Shown: positions 1 through 6,908 of the stretch, piece by piece
Layout: each line of letters begins with the position of its first letter
Position numbering within the stretch: position 1 is the stretch's first letter
From: Buchnera aphidicola (Brachycaudus cardui)
GTDB taxonomy: Bacteria; Pseudomonadota; Gammaproteobacteria; Enterobacterales; Enterobacteriaceae
DNA length: 7,687 bases
Direction of reading: 5' to 3'
Assembly (NCBI RefSeq): GCF_005081945.1
Contig: NZ_CP034880.1
Span: forward strand, 1-7,687
Program-made: the position numbers and the translations under genes
The notes under the pieces: model-generated
Told to the model about the DNA's origin: nothing
The model's input: only the letters and a program-made list of their open reading frames with translations
Database searches by the model: none

Positions 1-22
1 TATTGTATAAATTTGTTTTATT
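1..22. repeat. Right arm of 44-bp palindrome at the circle junction
   Basis: Exact reverse complement of 7666-7687. Joined end to end these form a loop-free 44-bp palindrome centred on ACAATA|TATTGT, lying between repA1 and leuA. It occupies the stretch where the leuA promoter would be expected, since leuA begins at 58. TATAAA at 6-11 resembles a -10 box but lacks a recognisable -35. Confidence 0.9.
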
Positions 23-57
23 TAATAAATCATTTCATTAATGTCGAGAAAATTGTT

Positions 58-1617
58 ATGAATTCTAAAGTTATTATTTTTGATACAACTTTACGTGATG
101 GGGAACAAGCATTACAAGCAAGTTTGAGTGTTAAAGAAAAACTTCAAATTGCATTATCTTTAGAAAAATCTGGAATAGATGTCATTGAAGTAGGATTTCC
201 TATTTCATCTCCAGGAGATTTTAAATCTGTACAAACAATATCAAAAAATATTAAAGATAGTCGAATATGTAGTTTAGCTCGTTGTGTAGAAAAAGACATT
301 GATGCCGCTGGTCAAGCTATGTCTTCTTCTGATTCATTTCGGATACATATATTTTTAGCTACTTCTGTGCTTCATATGGAATCTAAATTAAGAAAAAATT
401 TTAATGAAATTATAGATATGGCTGTTTTTTCAGTAAAAAAAGCTTTACGTTATACTGATGATATTGAATTTTCTTGTGAAGATGCTAGTAGAACTACAAT
501 AGATAATTTATGTCGTATTGTAGAAAAATTAATAAATTCTGGTGTAAAAACTATAAATATACCAGATACAGTAGGATATACTATACCTAATGAGATTTCT
601 TATATTATTAAAAATCTTTTTGAACGTGTACCTAATATTCATAAATCTATCATTTCAGTACATTGTCATGATGACTTAGGAATGGCAGTAGGAAATTCAA
701 TATCAGCTATACAGGCAGGTGCTAGACAAATAGAGGGAACTATTAATGGAATTGGCGAAAGAGCTGGAAATACAGCTTTAGAAGAAGTAATTATGGCTAT
801 AAAGGTTAGAGAAGATATTTTAGGTGTTTCTACAAATATAAATCATAAAGAAATTTATCGTACTAGTCAAATTATTAGTCAAATTTGCAATATGCCTATT
901 CCGGCTAATAAAGCTATAGTAGGTAGCAATGCATTTGCTCATTCATCTGGAATTCATCAAGACGGAGTTTTAAAGAATAGAAAAAATTATGAAATTATAG
1001 ATCCTAGTACTATTGGTTTAAAAGAAGTTAAACTTAATTTAACTTCTCGTTCTGGAAGAGCAGCAGTAAAATATTATATGGATGAAATGGGTTATACAAG
1101 TAGTGATTATAATATAGATGAACTTTATACTGCATTTTTAAAATTAGCAGATAAAAAAGGACAAGTGTTTGACTATGATTTAGAAGCATTAGCATTTATT
1201 AATAAACAACAAGATCAGCCTGAATATTTTTCTTTAAAATTTTTCAGCGTGCAATCTATTTCTAATGGTTTATCAACTGCTTCAGTAAAATTATTATGTG
1301 GTAAAGAAATACATACGGAATCTTCTACAACCAGTAATGGACCAGTAGATGCAATTTATCAAGCATTAAATAGAATTACACATTTTCCTATAATTTTACA
1401 AAAATTTCAACTTGTAGCTAAGGGTAAGGGTAAAGATGCTCTTGGTCAAGTCGATATTTTAGTTGAATATGAAAAACGTAAATTTCATGGAATTGGTTTA
1501 GCTACTGATATTATTGAATCATCAGCTCAGGCAATGGTAAATGTATTAAATAATATATGGAAAGCACGAGAAGTTAATAAAAAACTAAAAATTTTAAAAC
1601 ATTTTAAAAAAAAATAA
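58..1617 (+). CDS. leuA: 2-isopropylmalate synthase LeuA
   Basis: First committed enzyme of leucine synthesis: it condenses acetyl-CoA with 2-ketoisovalerate to give 2-isopropylmalate, in the cytoplasm. The protein is 519 residues, against 523 in E. coli, and aligns throughout. The catalytic barrel starts with DTTLRDGEQ (residues 9-17). The divalent-metal ligands known from the family are present: D14, H202 and H204 in HCHDD, and N238 in ERAGN. The C-terminal LeuA_dimer domain (about residue 390 onward, with NGPVDA and [11 protein letters not shown]) carries leucine feedback in relatives, so feedback is probably kept. I chose the ATG at 58 because [11 protein letters not shown] aligns with the E. 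coli MSQQVIIFDTT. A frame-open TTG at 13 would add 15 residues without homology and would lie inside the terminal palindrome. A weak GAG (46-48) sits 9 bases upstream. The gene ends in a 9-A run before TAA. It is first in leuABCD, and repA1 precedes it if the molecule is circular. Confidence 0.97.
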   Translation: MNSKVIIFDTTLRDGEQALQASLSVKEKLQIALSLEKSGIDVIEVGFPISSPGDFKSVQTISKNIKDSRICSLARCVEKDIDAAGQAMSSSDSFRIHIFLATSVLHMESKLRKNFNEIIDMAVFSVKKALRYTDDIEFSCEDASRTTIDNLCRIVEKLINSGVKTINIPDTVGYTIPNEISYIIKNLFERVPNIHKSIISVHCHDDLGMAVGNSISAIQAGARQIEGTINGIGERAGNTALEEVIMAIKVREDILGVSTNINHKEIYRTSQIISQICNMPIPANKAIVGSNAFAHSSGIHQDGVLKNRKNYEIIDPSTIGLKEVKLNLTSRSGRAAVKYYMDEMGYTSSDYNIDELYTAFLKLADKKGQVFDYDLEALAFINKQQDQPEYFSLKFFSVQSISNGLSTASVKLLCGKEIHTESSTTSNGPVDAIYQALNRITHFPIILQKFQLVAKGKGKDALGQVDILVEYEKRKFHGIGLATDIIESSAQAMVNVLNNIWKAREVNKKLKILKHFKKK

Positions 1618-1645
1618 CATATTTTATCAAAGAGAAAAATTTATC

Positions 1646-2737
1646 ATGAAAAAAAAATATTTTATTGCAGTACTACCAGGTGATGGAATAGGACCTGAAG
1701 TTATGAAAGAAGCATATAAAATTTTAAATGTTTTAAAAAATCATTTTTTATTACCAATAGAAACAAAGGAATTTAATATTGGTGGTATAGCCATTGATCG
1801 TGAAGGTGTTGCTTTACCAAAAAACACATTAAAGGGATGTGAAAATTCTGATGCAATTTTATTTGGATCTGTAGGGGGTGATAAGTGGAATAATCTTTCA
1901 ATAGAAAAACGTCCTGAAAGAGGAGCTTTACTTCCTTTAAGAAAACATTTTAATCTTTTTTCTAATTTAAGACCATCAAGATTATATCCAGTATTAAAAT
2001 CTCTATCTCCTTTACGTTCCGACATTGTAAAAGATGGTTTTGATATATTATGTGTTAGAGAATTAACAGGAGGAATTTATTTTGGAGAACCTAGGGGTCG
2101 TATTAAAAAAAATAATTCTGAATATGCTTTTGATACAGAGATTTATCATAAATCTGAAATTATGAGAATTGCTCATTTATCCTTTCAATTAGCACGTTCT
2201 AGAAAACAAAAGGTTTGTTCAATAGATAAAGCAAACGTTCTTCAAAGTTCTATTTTTTGGAGAGAAGTAGTAGAAAATGTTTCAAAACAATATCCAGATA
2301 TTACTTTATCTCATTTATATATTGATAATGCTTGTATGCAAATTATTAAAGATCCTAAACAATTTGATATATTATTATGTTCTAACCTTTTTGGAGATAT
2401 TATTTCAGATGAATGTGCTATGATTACCGGTTCTATTGGTATGTTACCATCAGCAAGTTTAAATGAAAAAAATTTTGGTTTATATGAACCGGCTGGTGGT
2501 TCTGCACCTGATATTAAGGGTAAAAATATTGCTAATCCTATAGCTCAAATTCTTTCTGTTTCTATGTTAGTTAGATATGGTATGAAATTAGATTTTATAG
2601 CAGATAAAATTGATAAAGCAGTAAGTAATGTTTTACAAGCAGGTTATAGAACTATAGATATATCTGATGGTAAAAATTATTTAAATACAAATCAAATGGG
2701 TGATATTATTACCAGTTTTTTAATTAATGGTGAATGA
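1646..2737 (+). CDS. leuB: 3-isopropylmalate dehydrogenase LeuB
   Basis: NAD-dependent oxidation and decarboxylation of 3-isopropylmalate, giving 2-ketoisocaproate, the keto acid that is transaminated to leucine. It is a cytoplasmic homodimer in relatives. At 363 residues it has exactly the E. coli length. Visible features are the N-terminal [10 protein letters not shown] (10-19), the substrate arginines R99, R109 and R138, the catalytic Y145 (in GGIYFG) and K195 (in SIDKANVLQ), and the metal ligands D227, D251 and D255 (in GDIISDE). The cofactor loop [13 protein letters not shown] is at 278-290. The start follows AAAGAGA (1629-1635), a modest ribosome binding site 28 bases after leuA. ATG is followed at once by nine A residues, a possible slippage site. 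The stop overlaps the putative ribosome binding region of leuC, which suggests coupled translation. Confidence 0.97.
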   Translation: MKKKYFIAVLPGDGIGPEVMKEAYKILNVLKNHFLLPIETKEFNIGGIAIDREGVALPKNTLKGCENSDAILFGSVGGDKWNNLSIEKRPERGALLPLRKHFNLFSNLRPSRLYPVLKSLSPLRSDIVKDGFDILCVRELTGGIYFGEPRGRIKKNNSEYAFDTEIYHKSEIMRIAHLSFQLARSRKQKVCSIDKANVLQSSIFWREVVENVSKQYPDITLSHLYIDNACMQIIKDPKQFDILLCSNLFGDIISDECAMITGSIGMLPSASLNEKNFGLYEPAGGSAPDIKGKNIANPIAQILSVSMLVRYGMKLDFIADKIDKAVSNVLQAGYRTIDISDGKNYLNTNQMGDIITSFLINGE

Positions 2738-2741
2738 AAAA

Positions 2742-4157
2742 ATGAAAAAGACATTATATGACAAAATATATGATTCACATATTATATATGAAGATAAAAA
2801 TAATACATCTATTTTATATATAGATTTACATTTACTTCATGAAGTTACATCACCTCAAGCTTTTGATTCATTACGTAATAAAAGTCGTCAAGTTAGACAA
2901 CCTAAAAAAACTTTTGCTACTATGGATCATAATGTTTCAACAGAAAGTAAAGATATTAATGCATCTGGTTCGATGGCAAAAATACAAATGGAGGAATTAA
3001 TAAAAAATTGTAATGAGTTTAATATTCCATTATATGATTTAAATAATCCTAATCAAGGAATTGTACATGTTATAGGTCCTGAACAAGGAATGACTTTACC
3101 TGGTATGACAATTGTGTGTGGTGATTCTCATACATCAACTCATGGAGCATTTGGTGCATTATCTTTTGGTATAGGTACTTCAGAAGTAGAGCATGTACTT
3201 GCTACTCAAACTTTAAAACAACAACGTTTTAAAACTATGAAAATAGAAATATCCGGTATTATGCAAAAATTTATTACTGCTAAGGATATCATCCTATCAA
3301 TTATCGGAAAATTAGGATCTTCAGGGGGTACCGGATATGTAATTGAATTTTGTGGTAGTGTAGTTGAAAACATGAGTATGGAAGAAAGAATGACAATTTG
3401 TAATATGGCAATTGAAATGGGTGCAAAGTCTGGATTAATAGCACCAGATGAAATTACATATGCGTATTTAAAAAACAGAATGTATTCACCATATGGTGAA
3501 TATTGGGACAAATCATTACATATTTGGAAAACATTAAAAACAGATAAAGATGCTATTTTTGATAAAACTTTTGTTATTAATGTATCAAATCTTTCACCTC
3601 AAATTACTTGGGGTACAAATCCTGATCAGGTTATTTCAGTAAATGAAAAAATACCTGATTTTAATTTGTTTGATAATTTAGTTAAACAGGATTTAGCTAA
3701 ATCTGCCTGTAAATATATGAATTTAAAACCAGGTATGTATTTAACAGATGTTAAAGTTGATAAGGTATTTATTGGATCTTGTACTAATGCTCGAATAGAA
3801 GATTTAAGAGCAGCATCTAATGTATTAAAAAATAAAAAAATTTCTAAAAATGTAAAAGCTATTGTTGTTCCTGGTTCAGGTTTAGTTAAAAGAGAAGCTG
3901 AAAGTGAAGGTTTAGATAAAATTTTTATTAATGCCGGATTCGAATGGCGTTTACCTGGATGTTCTATGTGTTTAGGTATGAATAATGATAAATTAAGTAA
4001 TGGTGAACGTTGTGCTTCTACTAGTAATCGGAATTTTGAAGGTCGACAAGGTAGGGGGGGTCGAACTCATTTAGTCAGTCCTATTATGGCTGCAGCTGCA
4101 GCTTTACATGGTAAGTTTTTTGATGTTAGAAAATTAGATAATAGTGGGAATAATTAA
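2742..4157 (+). CDS. leuC: 3-isopropylmalate dehydratase large subunit LeuC
   Basis: Large subunit of the aconitase-family isomerase that interconverts 2- and 3-isopropylmalate. It pairs with LeuD and holds a [4Fe-4S] cluster. The protein is 471 residues, against 466 in E. coli, and aligns end to end. The three cluster cysteines fall at the expected places: C347 in [14 protein letters not shown], and C407 and C410 in PGCSMCL. The conserved [15 protein letters not shown] and [11 protein letters not shown] blocks are intact. The ATG at 2742 is preferred over the in-frame ATG at 2727 for two reasons. MKKTLYDK aligns with E. coli MAKTLYEK, and GGTGA at 2729-2733, inside the end of leuB, is well spaced for 2742. 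That leaves a 4-base gap after the leuB stop. The upstream ATG would add five residues (MVNEK). leuD follows after 2 bases. Confidence 0.96.
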   Translation: MKKTLYDKIYDSHIIYEDKNNTSILYIDLHLLHEVTSPQAFDSLRNKSRQVRQPKKTFATMDHNVSTESKDINASGSMAKIQMEELIKNCNEFNIPLYDLNNPNQGIVHVIGPEQGMTLPGMTIVCGDSHTSTHGAFGALSFGIGTSEVEHVLATQTLKQQRFKTMKIEISGIMQKFITAKDIILSIIGKLGSSGGTGYVIEFCGSVVENMSMEERMTICNMAIEMGAKSGLIAPDEITYAYLKNRMYSPYGEYWDKSLHIWKTLKTDKDAIFDKTFVINVSNLSPQITWGTNPDQVISVNEKIPDFNLFDNLVKQDLAKSACKYMNLKPGMYLTDVKVDKVFIGSCTNARIEDLRAASNVLKNKKISKNVKAIVVPGSGLVKREAESEGLDKIFINAGFEWRLPGCSMCLGMNNDKLSNGERCASTSNRNFEGRQGRGGRTHLVSPIMAAAAALHGKFFDVRKLDNSGNN

Positions 4158-4159
4158 AA

Positions 4160-4789
4160 ATGTTTAAATTTACTGAACATACAGGTGTTGTTGTTCCTTT
4201 AGATATAGCTAATATTGATACTGATACTATAATTCCTAAACAATTTTTGCAGAAGGTAAGTAAAATTGGATTTGGTAAATATTTATTCCATGATTGGCGT
4301 TTTCTAGATACTAGGCAATTACAAAAAAATAAAAATTTTATTTTGAATAAAGAAGTTTATAAAAATGCAAGTATTTTACTAACTAGAGAGAATTTTGGTT
4401 GTGGATCATCAAGAGAACATGCTGTATGGTCTTTATTAGATTATGGTTTTAGAGTGATAATTGGATCTACTTTTGCTGATATTTTTTATAATAATAGTTT
4501 TAATAATAAACTTCTTCTAATTACATTAGATAAAAAAGATATTAATTTTCTTTTTGATGTTGTTAAGATGAATATAGGTATTTCTTTTAATGTAAATTTA
4601 TTAAATAATGAAATTATTGTAAATAAACGTTCTTTTTCATTTCAATTAGATGATTTTCGTCGCACATGTTTATTAAACAATTTAGATAATATTGATTTAA
4701 CTATGAAATATTCTGATAAAATACAAGATTATGAAGATAAAATTTCTAGTTGTCTTATAGGTAGAAGAAAATTTAGTTCTTATATTTAA
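4160..4789 (+). CDS. leuD: 3-isopropylmalate dehydratase small subunit LeuD
   Basis: Small (swivel-domain) subunit that completes isopropylmalate isomerase with LeuC. The protein is 209 residues, against 201 in E. coli. The conserved blocks are NIDTDTIIPKQFLQKV (18-33), the substrate-loop motif NFGCGSSREHA (78-88), and FADIFYNNSFNN (105-116). The C-terminal tail of about eight residues past the E. coli end (through GRRKFSSYI) is basic and does not look conserved. The start lies 2 bases after the leuC stop, with GGGA (4146-4149) inside leuC as a plausible ribosome binding site, so LeuC and LeuD are probably made in coupled amounts. It is the last gene of the operon. The 62-bp palindrome begins 7 bases after the stop codon. 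Confidence 0.96.
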   Translation: MFKFTEHTGVVVPLDIANIDTDTIIPKQFLQKVSKIGFGKYLFHDWRFLDTRQLQKNKNFILNKEVYKNASILLTRENFGCGSSREHAVWSLLDYGFRVIIGSTFADIFYNNSFNNKLLLITLDKKDINFLFDVVKMNIGISFNVNLLNNEIIVNKRSFSFQLDDFRRTCLLNNLDNIDLTMKYSDKIQDYEDKISSCLIGRRKFSSYI

Positions 4790-4796
4790 TTTTTTA

Positions 4797-4858
4797 TTTT
4801 TTATAAAAAAAAAGCGAAAGTTTTATTAATAAAACTTTCGCTTTTTTTTTATAAAAAA
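4797..4858. terminator. 62-bp perfect palindrome, probable bidirectional terminator of leuD and repA2
   Basis: Paired base by base, 4797-4827 and 4828-4858 are perfect reverse complements, giving 31-bp arms with no loop. The core hairpin 4814-4841 starts GCGAAAG and ends CTTTCGC, unusually GC-rich for this sequence, and is bounded by nine A on the left and nine T on the right. Read from either strand it is a stem followed by a T run, as in an intrinsic terminator. It sits between the convergent genes leuD and repA2, where a two-way terminator is expected. The A/T extensions beyond the core make it longer than a terminator needs, so another role (cruciform or replication) is possible. Confidence 0.85.
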
Positions 4859-4908
4859 ATTATGTTTATTTATCTTTTTATATAAGTTTTAAAAGACCTT
4901 GTTATTTT

Positions 4909-4957
4909 GCATTTATATAATAAGAAGCATTTATTAAAAATAATAACATGCATTTAT
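4909..4957. repeat. Three direct copies of GCATTTAT, iteron-like
   Basis: Copies start at 4909, 4927 and 4950. The first and third extend to GCATTTATAT. Spacings are 18 and 23 bases, so they are not strictly helically phased. Single copies also occur by chance inside leuA and repA2, which weakens the case for them as specific binding sites. Confidence 0.35.
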
Positions 4958-5054
4958 ATGTTTTTTTCAATAAAAAGTTCTTTGAAAGATAAAAAAAATA
5001 CTTTAAATAAAAAATATATAAGATTTATTTTAAAAAAAGGGAGGGAGTAAACAA

Positions 5055-5097
5055 GAAAATAAGGAAAATAAGGAAAATAAGGAAAATAAGAAATAAG
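5055..5097. repeat. 9-bp tandem repeat, GAAAATAAG x4 plus a partial copy
   Basis: Four exact units lie head to tail at 5055-5063, 5064-5072, 5073-5081 and 5082-5090. A shortened unit, AAATAAG, follows at 5091-5097. One strand is almost pure purine, continuing the GGGAGGG tract just upstream. The array ends about 45 bases beyond the repA2 stop. It may be a DNA-unwinding element or an initiator-binding array of the origin. A neutral slippage-generated microsatellite is the alternative. Confidence 0.75.
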
Positions 5098-5142
5098 GTA
5101 GTCTACGTAAAAAACGTATTAATTTTATAAATTTTATTATAA

Positions 5143-5994
5143 CTAATTATCAGGATATGTATTTGTAGCTATTTTTCGCAAATAATAATAGCTTATATTA
5201 ACTTGTTTCTTTAAACCGTTAGGTCCTAATTTTGTTAATTCACTCACAGTATACTTAGCGACTAAAGCACGAAGAATTGTTTGTCTAGCTTCTTTTTCAT
5301 CTAAATTTATTAATTTTTGAGCATTTCTTTTTTTCTTATAAAAAGCATGTCTAGAAATTCTATATTTAAAGATATTTTTAATCTGAGTATCTTTAGAACG
5401 TCTTTTAGCATCATTCATTGTAATAGGTTTTAAACCCTTGCTGATTAGATTAGTATTTATCCAACCTAATTGTTGTTTTTTAGCATTTATTAGTTTTTGT
5501 TCAGAAACACCAAATAACATGAAAAATAATGGCGTAAGTGTAATCATTTTAGGCATATAATTACCTAATACTCGATCCCAAGTTTTTTTACAAGTAACAA
5601 AACCCATAGGTTCCATAAAATTTGTAATTAATCTAGAGGCTCGTGTGATAGATTTATTTCCAGCTTTAGATACTGTAGATAAACCGCATTCATCAGATAA
5701 TTGTTCAACAGATGCTTGAACTAATTCAGAAGAAATATTAAAATGATAAATCATAGCTGAGACCATAGCTCTCATGGCACATGCCCGATGTTCGTTTAAC
5801 TGTCTAAATCTTTTTAAAGGTAATCCAATTTTAATATTTTTAGCTTGTAAAATATAATTTAATTCACATCGTGCAACATCTATTTCTGATGCTTTTTTCA
5901 TTGCATAACAAATAAAAGAAGGTCGACGTTTATTATTTTTAGGTGGTATAAAAATCGGATTCGGATTATTTATATAACATTTTCTTGATTGCAT
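5143..5994 (-). CDS. repA2: IncFII-type plasmid replication initiator RepA2
   Basis: Replication initiator of the IncFII RepA family, expected to bind the plasmid origin and open it for the host replisome. It is 283 residues, close to the usual length of about 285 (R1 RepA). Recognisable family blocks in order are [15 protein letters not shown] (10-24), FICYAMKKA (27-35), [11 protein letters not shown] (66-76), [23 protein letters not shown] (99-121), the EPMGF segment (128-132), and [20 protein letters not shown] (146-165). A basic C-terminal part follows, including [12 protein letters not shown] and [14 protein letters not shown] (210-223), probably DNA-contacting. The ATG is at 5994-5992; I see no Shine-Dalgarno sequence before it. 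The gene is convergent with leuD and divergent from yqhA, and is a paralogue of repA1. The number in the symbol follows the order usual for Buchnera pLeu and could be swapped. Confidence 0.9.
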   Translation of the reverse strand: MQSRKCYINNPNPIFIPPKNNKRRPSFICYAMKKASEIDVARCELNYILQAKNIKIGLPLKRFRQLNEHRACAMRAMVSAMIYHFNISSELVQASVEQLSDECGLSTVSKAGNKSITRASRLITNFMEPMGFVTCKKTWDRVLGNYMPKMITLTPLFFMLFGVSEQKLINAKKQQLGWINTNLISKGLKPITMNDAKRRSKDTQIKNIFKYRISRHAFYKKKRNAQKLINLDEKEARQTILRALVAKYTVSELTKLGPNGLKKQVNISYYYLRKIATNTYPDN

Positions 5995-6283
5995 AACGTA
6001 GTATTTTAAATTAGTAGAAGAAAGTTATTTTTTATATTGATAAATGTAAAAAAGATAGTTTTATTTATGACCTAAATTTTTTATATATAAGAATATGTAC
6101 TTTACTTTTATTTTTTTTTATGAATAAATATAATTTATAAAAGATACGGATATTCTTATCATAAATTTTAATTATTTTCAATATAACTTATTAAAATTTT
6201 TTAGAATATTTTTAACATTAATATATAAAAAAATAAACTTTATAATTTTTATTTAAAATATAGTAACATTAGGAATAATAAAA
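5995..6283. other. Divergent AT-rich spacer between repA2 and yqhA
   Basis: This 289-bp stretch must carry the promoters of repA2 (leftward) and yqhA (rightward). I see no gene. An exact TATAAT is at 6129-6134, but no good -35 lies at the right distance; TTTACT at 6101-6106 is 22 bases away. Such matches are expected by chance in DNA this AT-rich. No GC-rich stem-loop resembling the IncFII copA antisense RNA or its target leader is visible upstream of repA2. Confidence 0.5.
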
Positions 6284-6787
6284 ATGGAAAAAATTATTGA
6301 AAAAACTATATATGCTTCTCGTTGGTTAATGTTTCCTGTGTATGTAGGTCTATCATTTGGATTTATATTATTAACACTAAAATTTTTTCAACAAATTATA
6401 TTTGTTATTCCAGATATTTTAGCTATGTCAGAATCTGGATTAGTATTAATTGTCTTATCATTAATCGATATTGCTTTAGTGGGTGGACTATTAGTAATGG
6501 TAATGTTTTCTGGTTATGAAAATTTTATTTCTAAAATGGACATGGAAGACAATCAAAAAAGATTAGGATGGATGGGTACTATGGATGTAAATTCAATTAA
6601 AAATAAAGTTGCATCATCAATAGTTGCTATATCCTCTGTACATCTTTTACGTCTTTTTATGGAAGCTGAAAAAATATTAGATAATAAAATTATGTTATGT
6701 GTTATAATTCATTTAACATTTGTATTATCTGCTTTCGGTATGGCGTATATTGATAAAATGAGTAAAAAAAAATATCTTCCACATTAA
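6284..6787 (+). CDS. yqhA: UPF0114 family inner-membrane protein YqhA
   Basis: Small membrane protein orthologous to E. coli YqhA (164 residues; 167 here), of the uncharacterised UPF0114 family. Its biochemical role is not known. The match is strong: YASRWL (10-15), [20 protein letters not shown] (62-81), [17 protein letters not shown] (107-123) and [16 protein letters not shown] (140-155). Hydrophobic segments at about 13-33, 53-75, 108-126 and 136-156 suggest four transmembrane helices. There is no signal peptide. The ATG is well supported by AGGA (6271-6274) nine bases upstream, the clearest ribosome binding site on this part of the plasmid. It lies between the two repA genes and points toward repA1, with which it may share a transcript. 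It has no obvious link to leucine synthesis or replication. In Buchnera literature it is often called ORF1. Confidence 0.94.
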   Translation: MEKIIEKTIYASRWLMFPVYVGLSFGFILLTLKFFQQIIFVIPDILAMSESGLVLIVLSLIDIALVGGLLVMVMFSGYENFISKMDMEDNQKRLGWMGTMDVNSIKNKVASSIVAISSVHLLRLFMEAEKILDNKIMLCVIIHLTFVLSAFGMAYIDKMSKKKYLPH

Positions 6788-6908
6788 TTTTTTATTAAAA
6801 TCAATAATAAGTTAAACTTATTTAATTCTTGTTATGTTAATTTTTAAAAAATTTAATATCTCAATTTATCATAAATTCTTCTTTTAAAAAATAATTTTAC
6901 TTAATCAA
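6788..6908 (+). promoter_or_regulatory. yqhA-repA1 spacer with 17-bp imperfect-centre palindrome
   Basis: This 121-bp AT-rich gap contains AATAAGTT-A-AACTTATT at 6806-6822, a perfect 8-bp dyad around one central base, 19 bases after the yqhA stop. It is too AT-rich to be a strong terminator and could be an operator for repA1 or nothing. No convincing promoter hexamer pair was found. repA1 may be read from yqhA. Confidence 0.3.

Larger units (their letters stand above)
4859..5142. other. Noncoding spacer downstream of repA2, candidate replication origin region
   Basis: No open frame here looks like a gene. Going rightward it holds AT-rich DNA with three copies of GCATTTAT (4909, 4927, 4950), then an A-rich stretch, then a purine-rich tract from about 5032 to 5098. 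That tract begins AAAAAAAGGGAGGGAG and continues as a 9-bp tandem repeat. Last comes a small inverted repeat TACGT-AAAAA-ACGTA (5104-5118). In IncFII-type replicons oriR lies just downstream of repA and includes short repeats in AT-rich DNA, so this stretch downstream of repA2 is the best origin candidate in the window. I found no convincing DnaA box. The origin role is inference. Confidence 0.4.

Noticed and set aside
13..57. Upstream TTG start extending leuA by 15 residues
   Set aside because: The added residues match nothing in LeuA, the TTG lies inside the terminal palindrome, and the ATG at 58 aligns with the E. coli start.
1741..2025. 94-codon open frame on the - strand inside leuB
   Set aside because: Antisense to a fully conserved coding region, with no recognisable protein; a shadow of leuB codons.
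2727..2741. Upstream ATG for leuC overlapping the end of leuB
   Set aside because: The ATG at 2742 has the better spaced GGTGA and matches the family N-terminus; the upstream ATG adds only MVNEK.
3206..3511. 101-codon open frame on the - strand inside leuC
   Set aside because: Antisense to conserved leuC; composition reflects the complementary codons and no family is recognised.
5104..5118. TACGT-AAAAA-ACGTA as a repA2 terminator
   Set aside because: A 5-bp stem without a T run on the repA2 strand is too weak; the 62-bp palindrome is the better candidate.
5456..5464. DnaA-box-like TTATCCAAC
   Set aside because: Partial match to the consensus, single, and inside the repA2 coding sequence where it encodes conserved protein.
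6322..6519. 65-codon + strand frame inside yqhA
   Set aside because: Overlaps yqhA in another frame, lacks a ribosome binding site and looks like a frame shadow.
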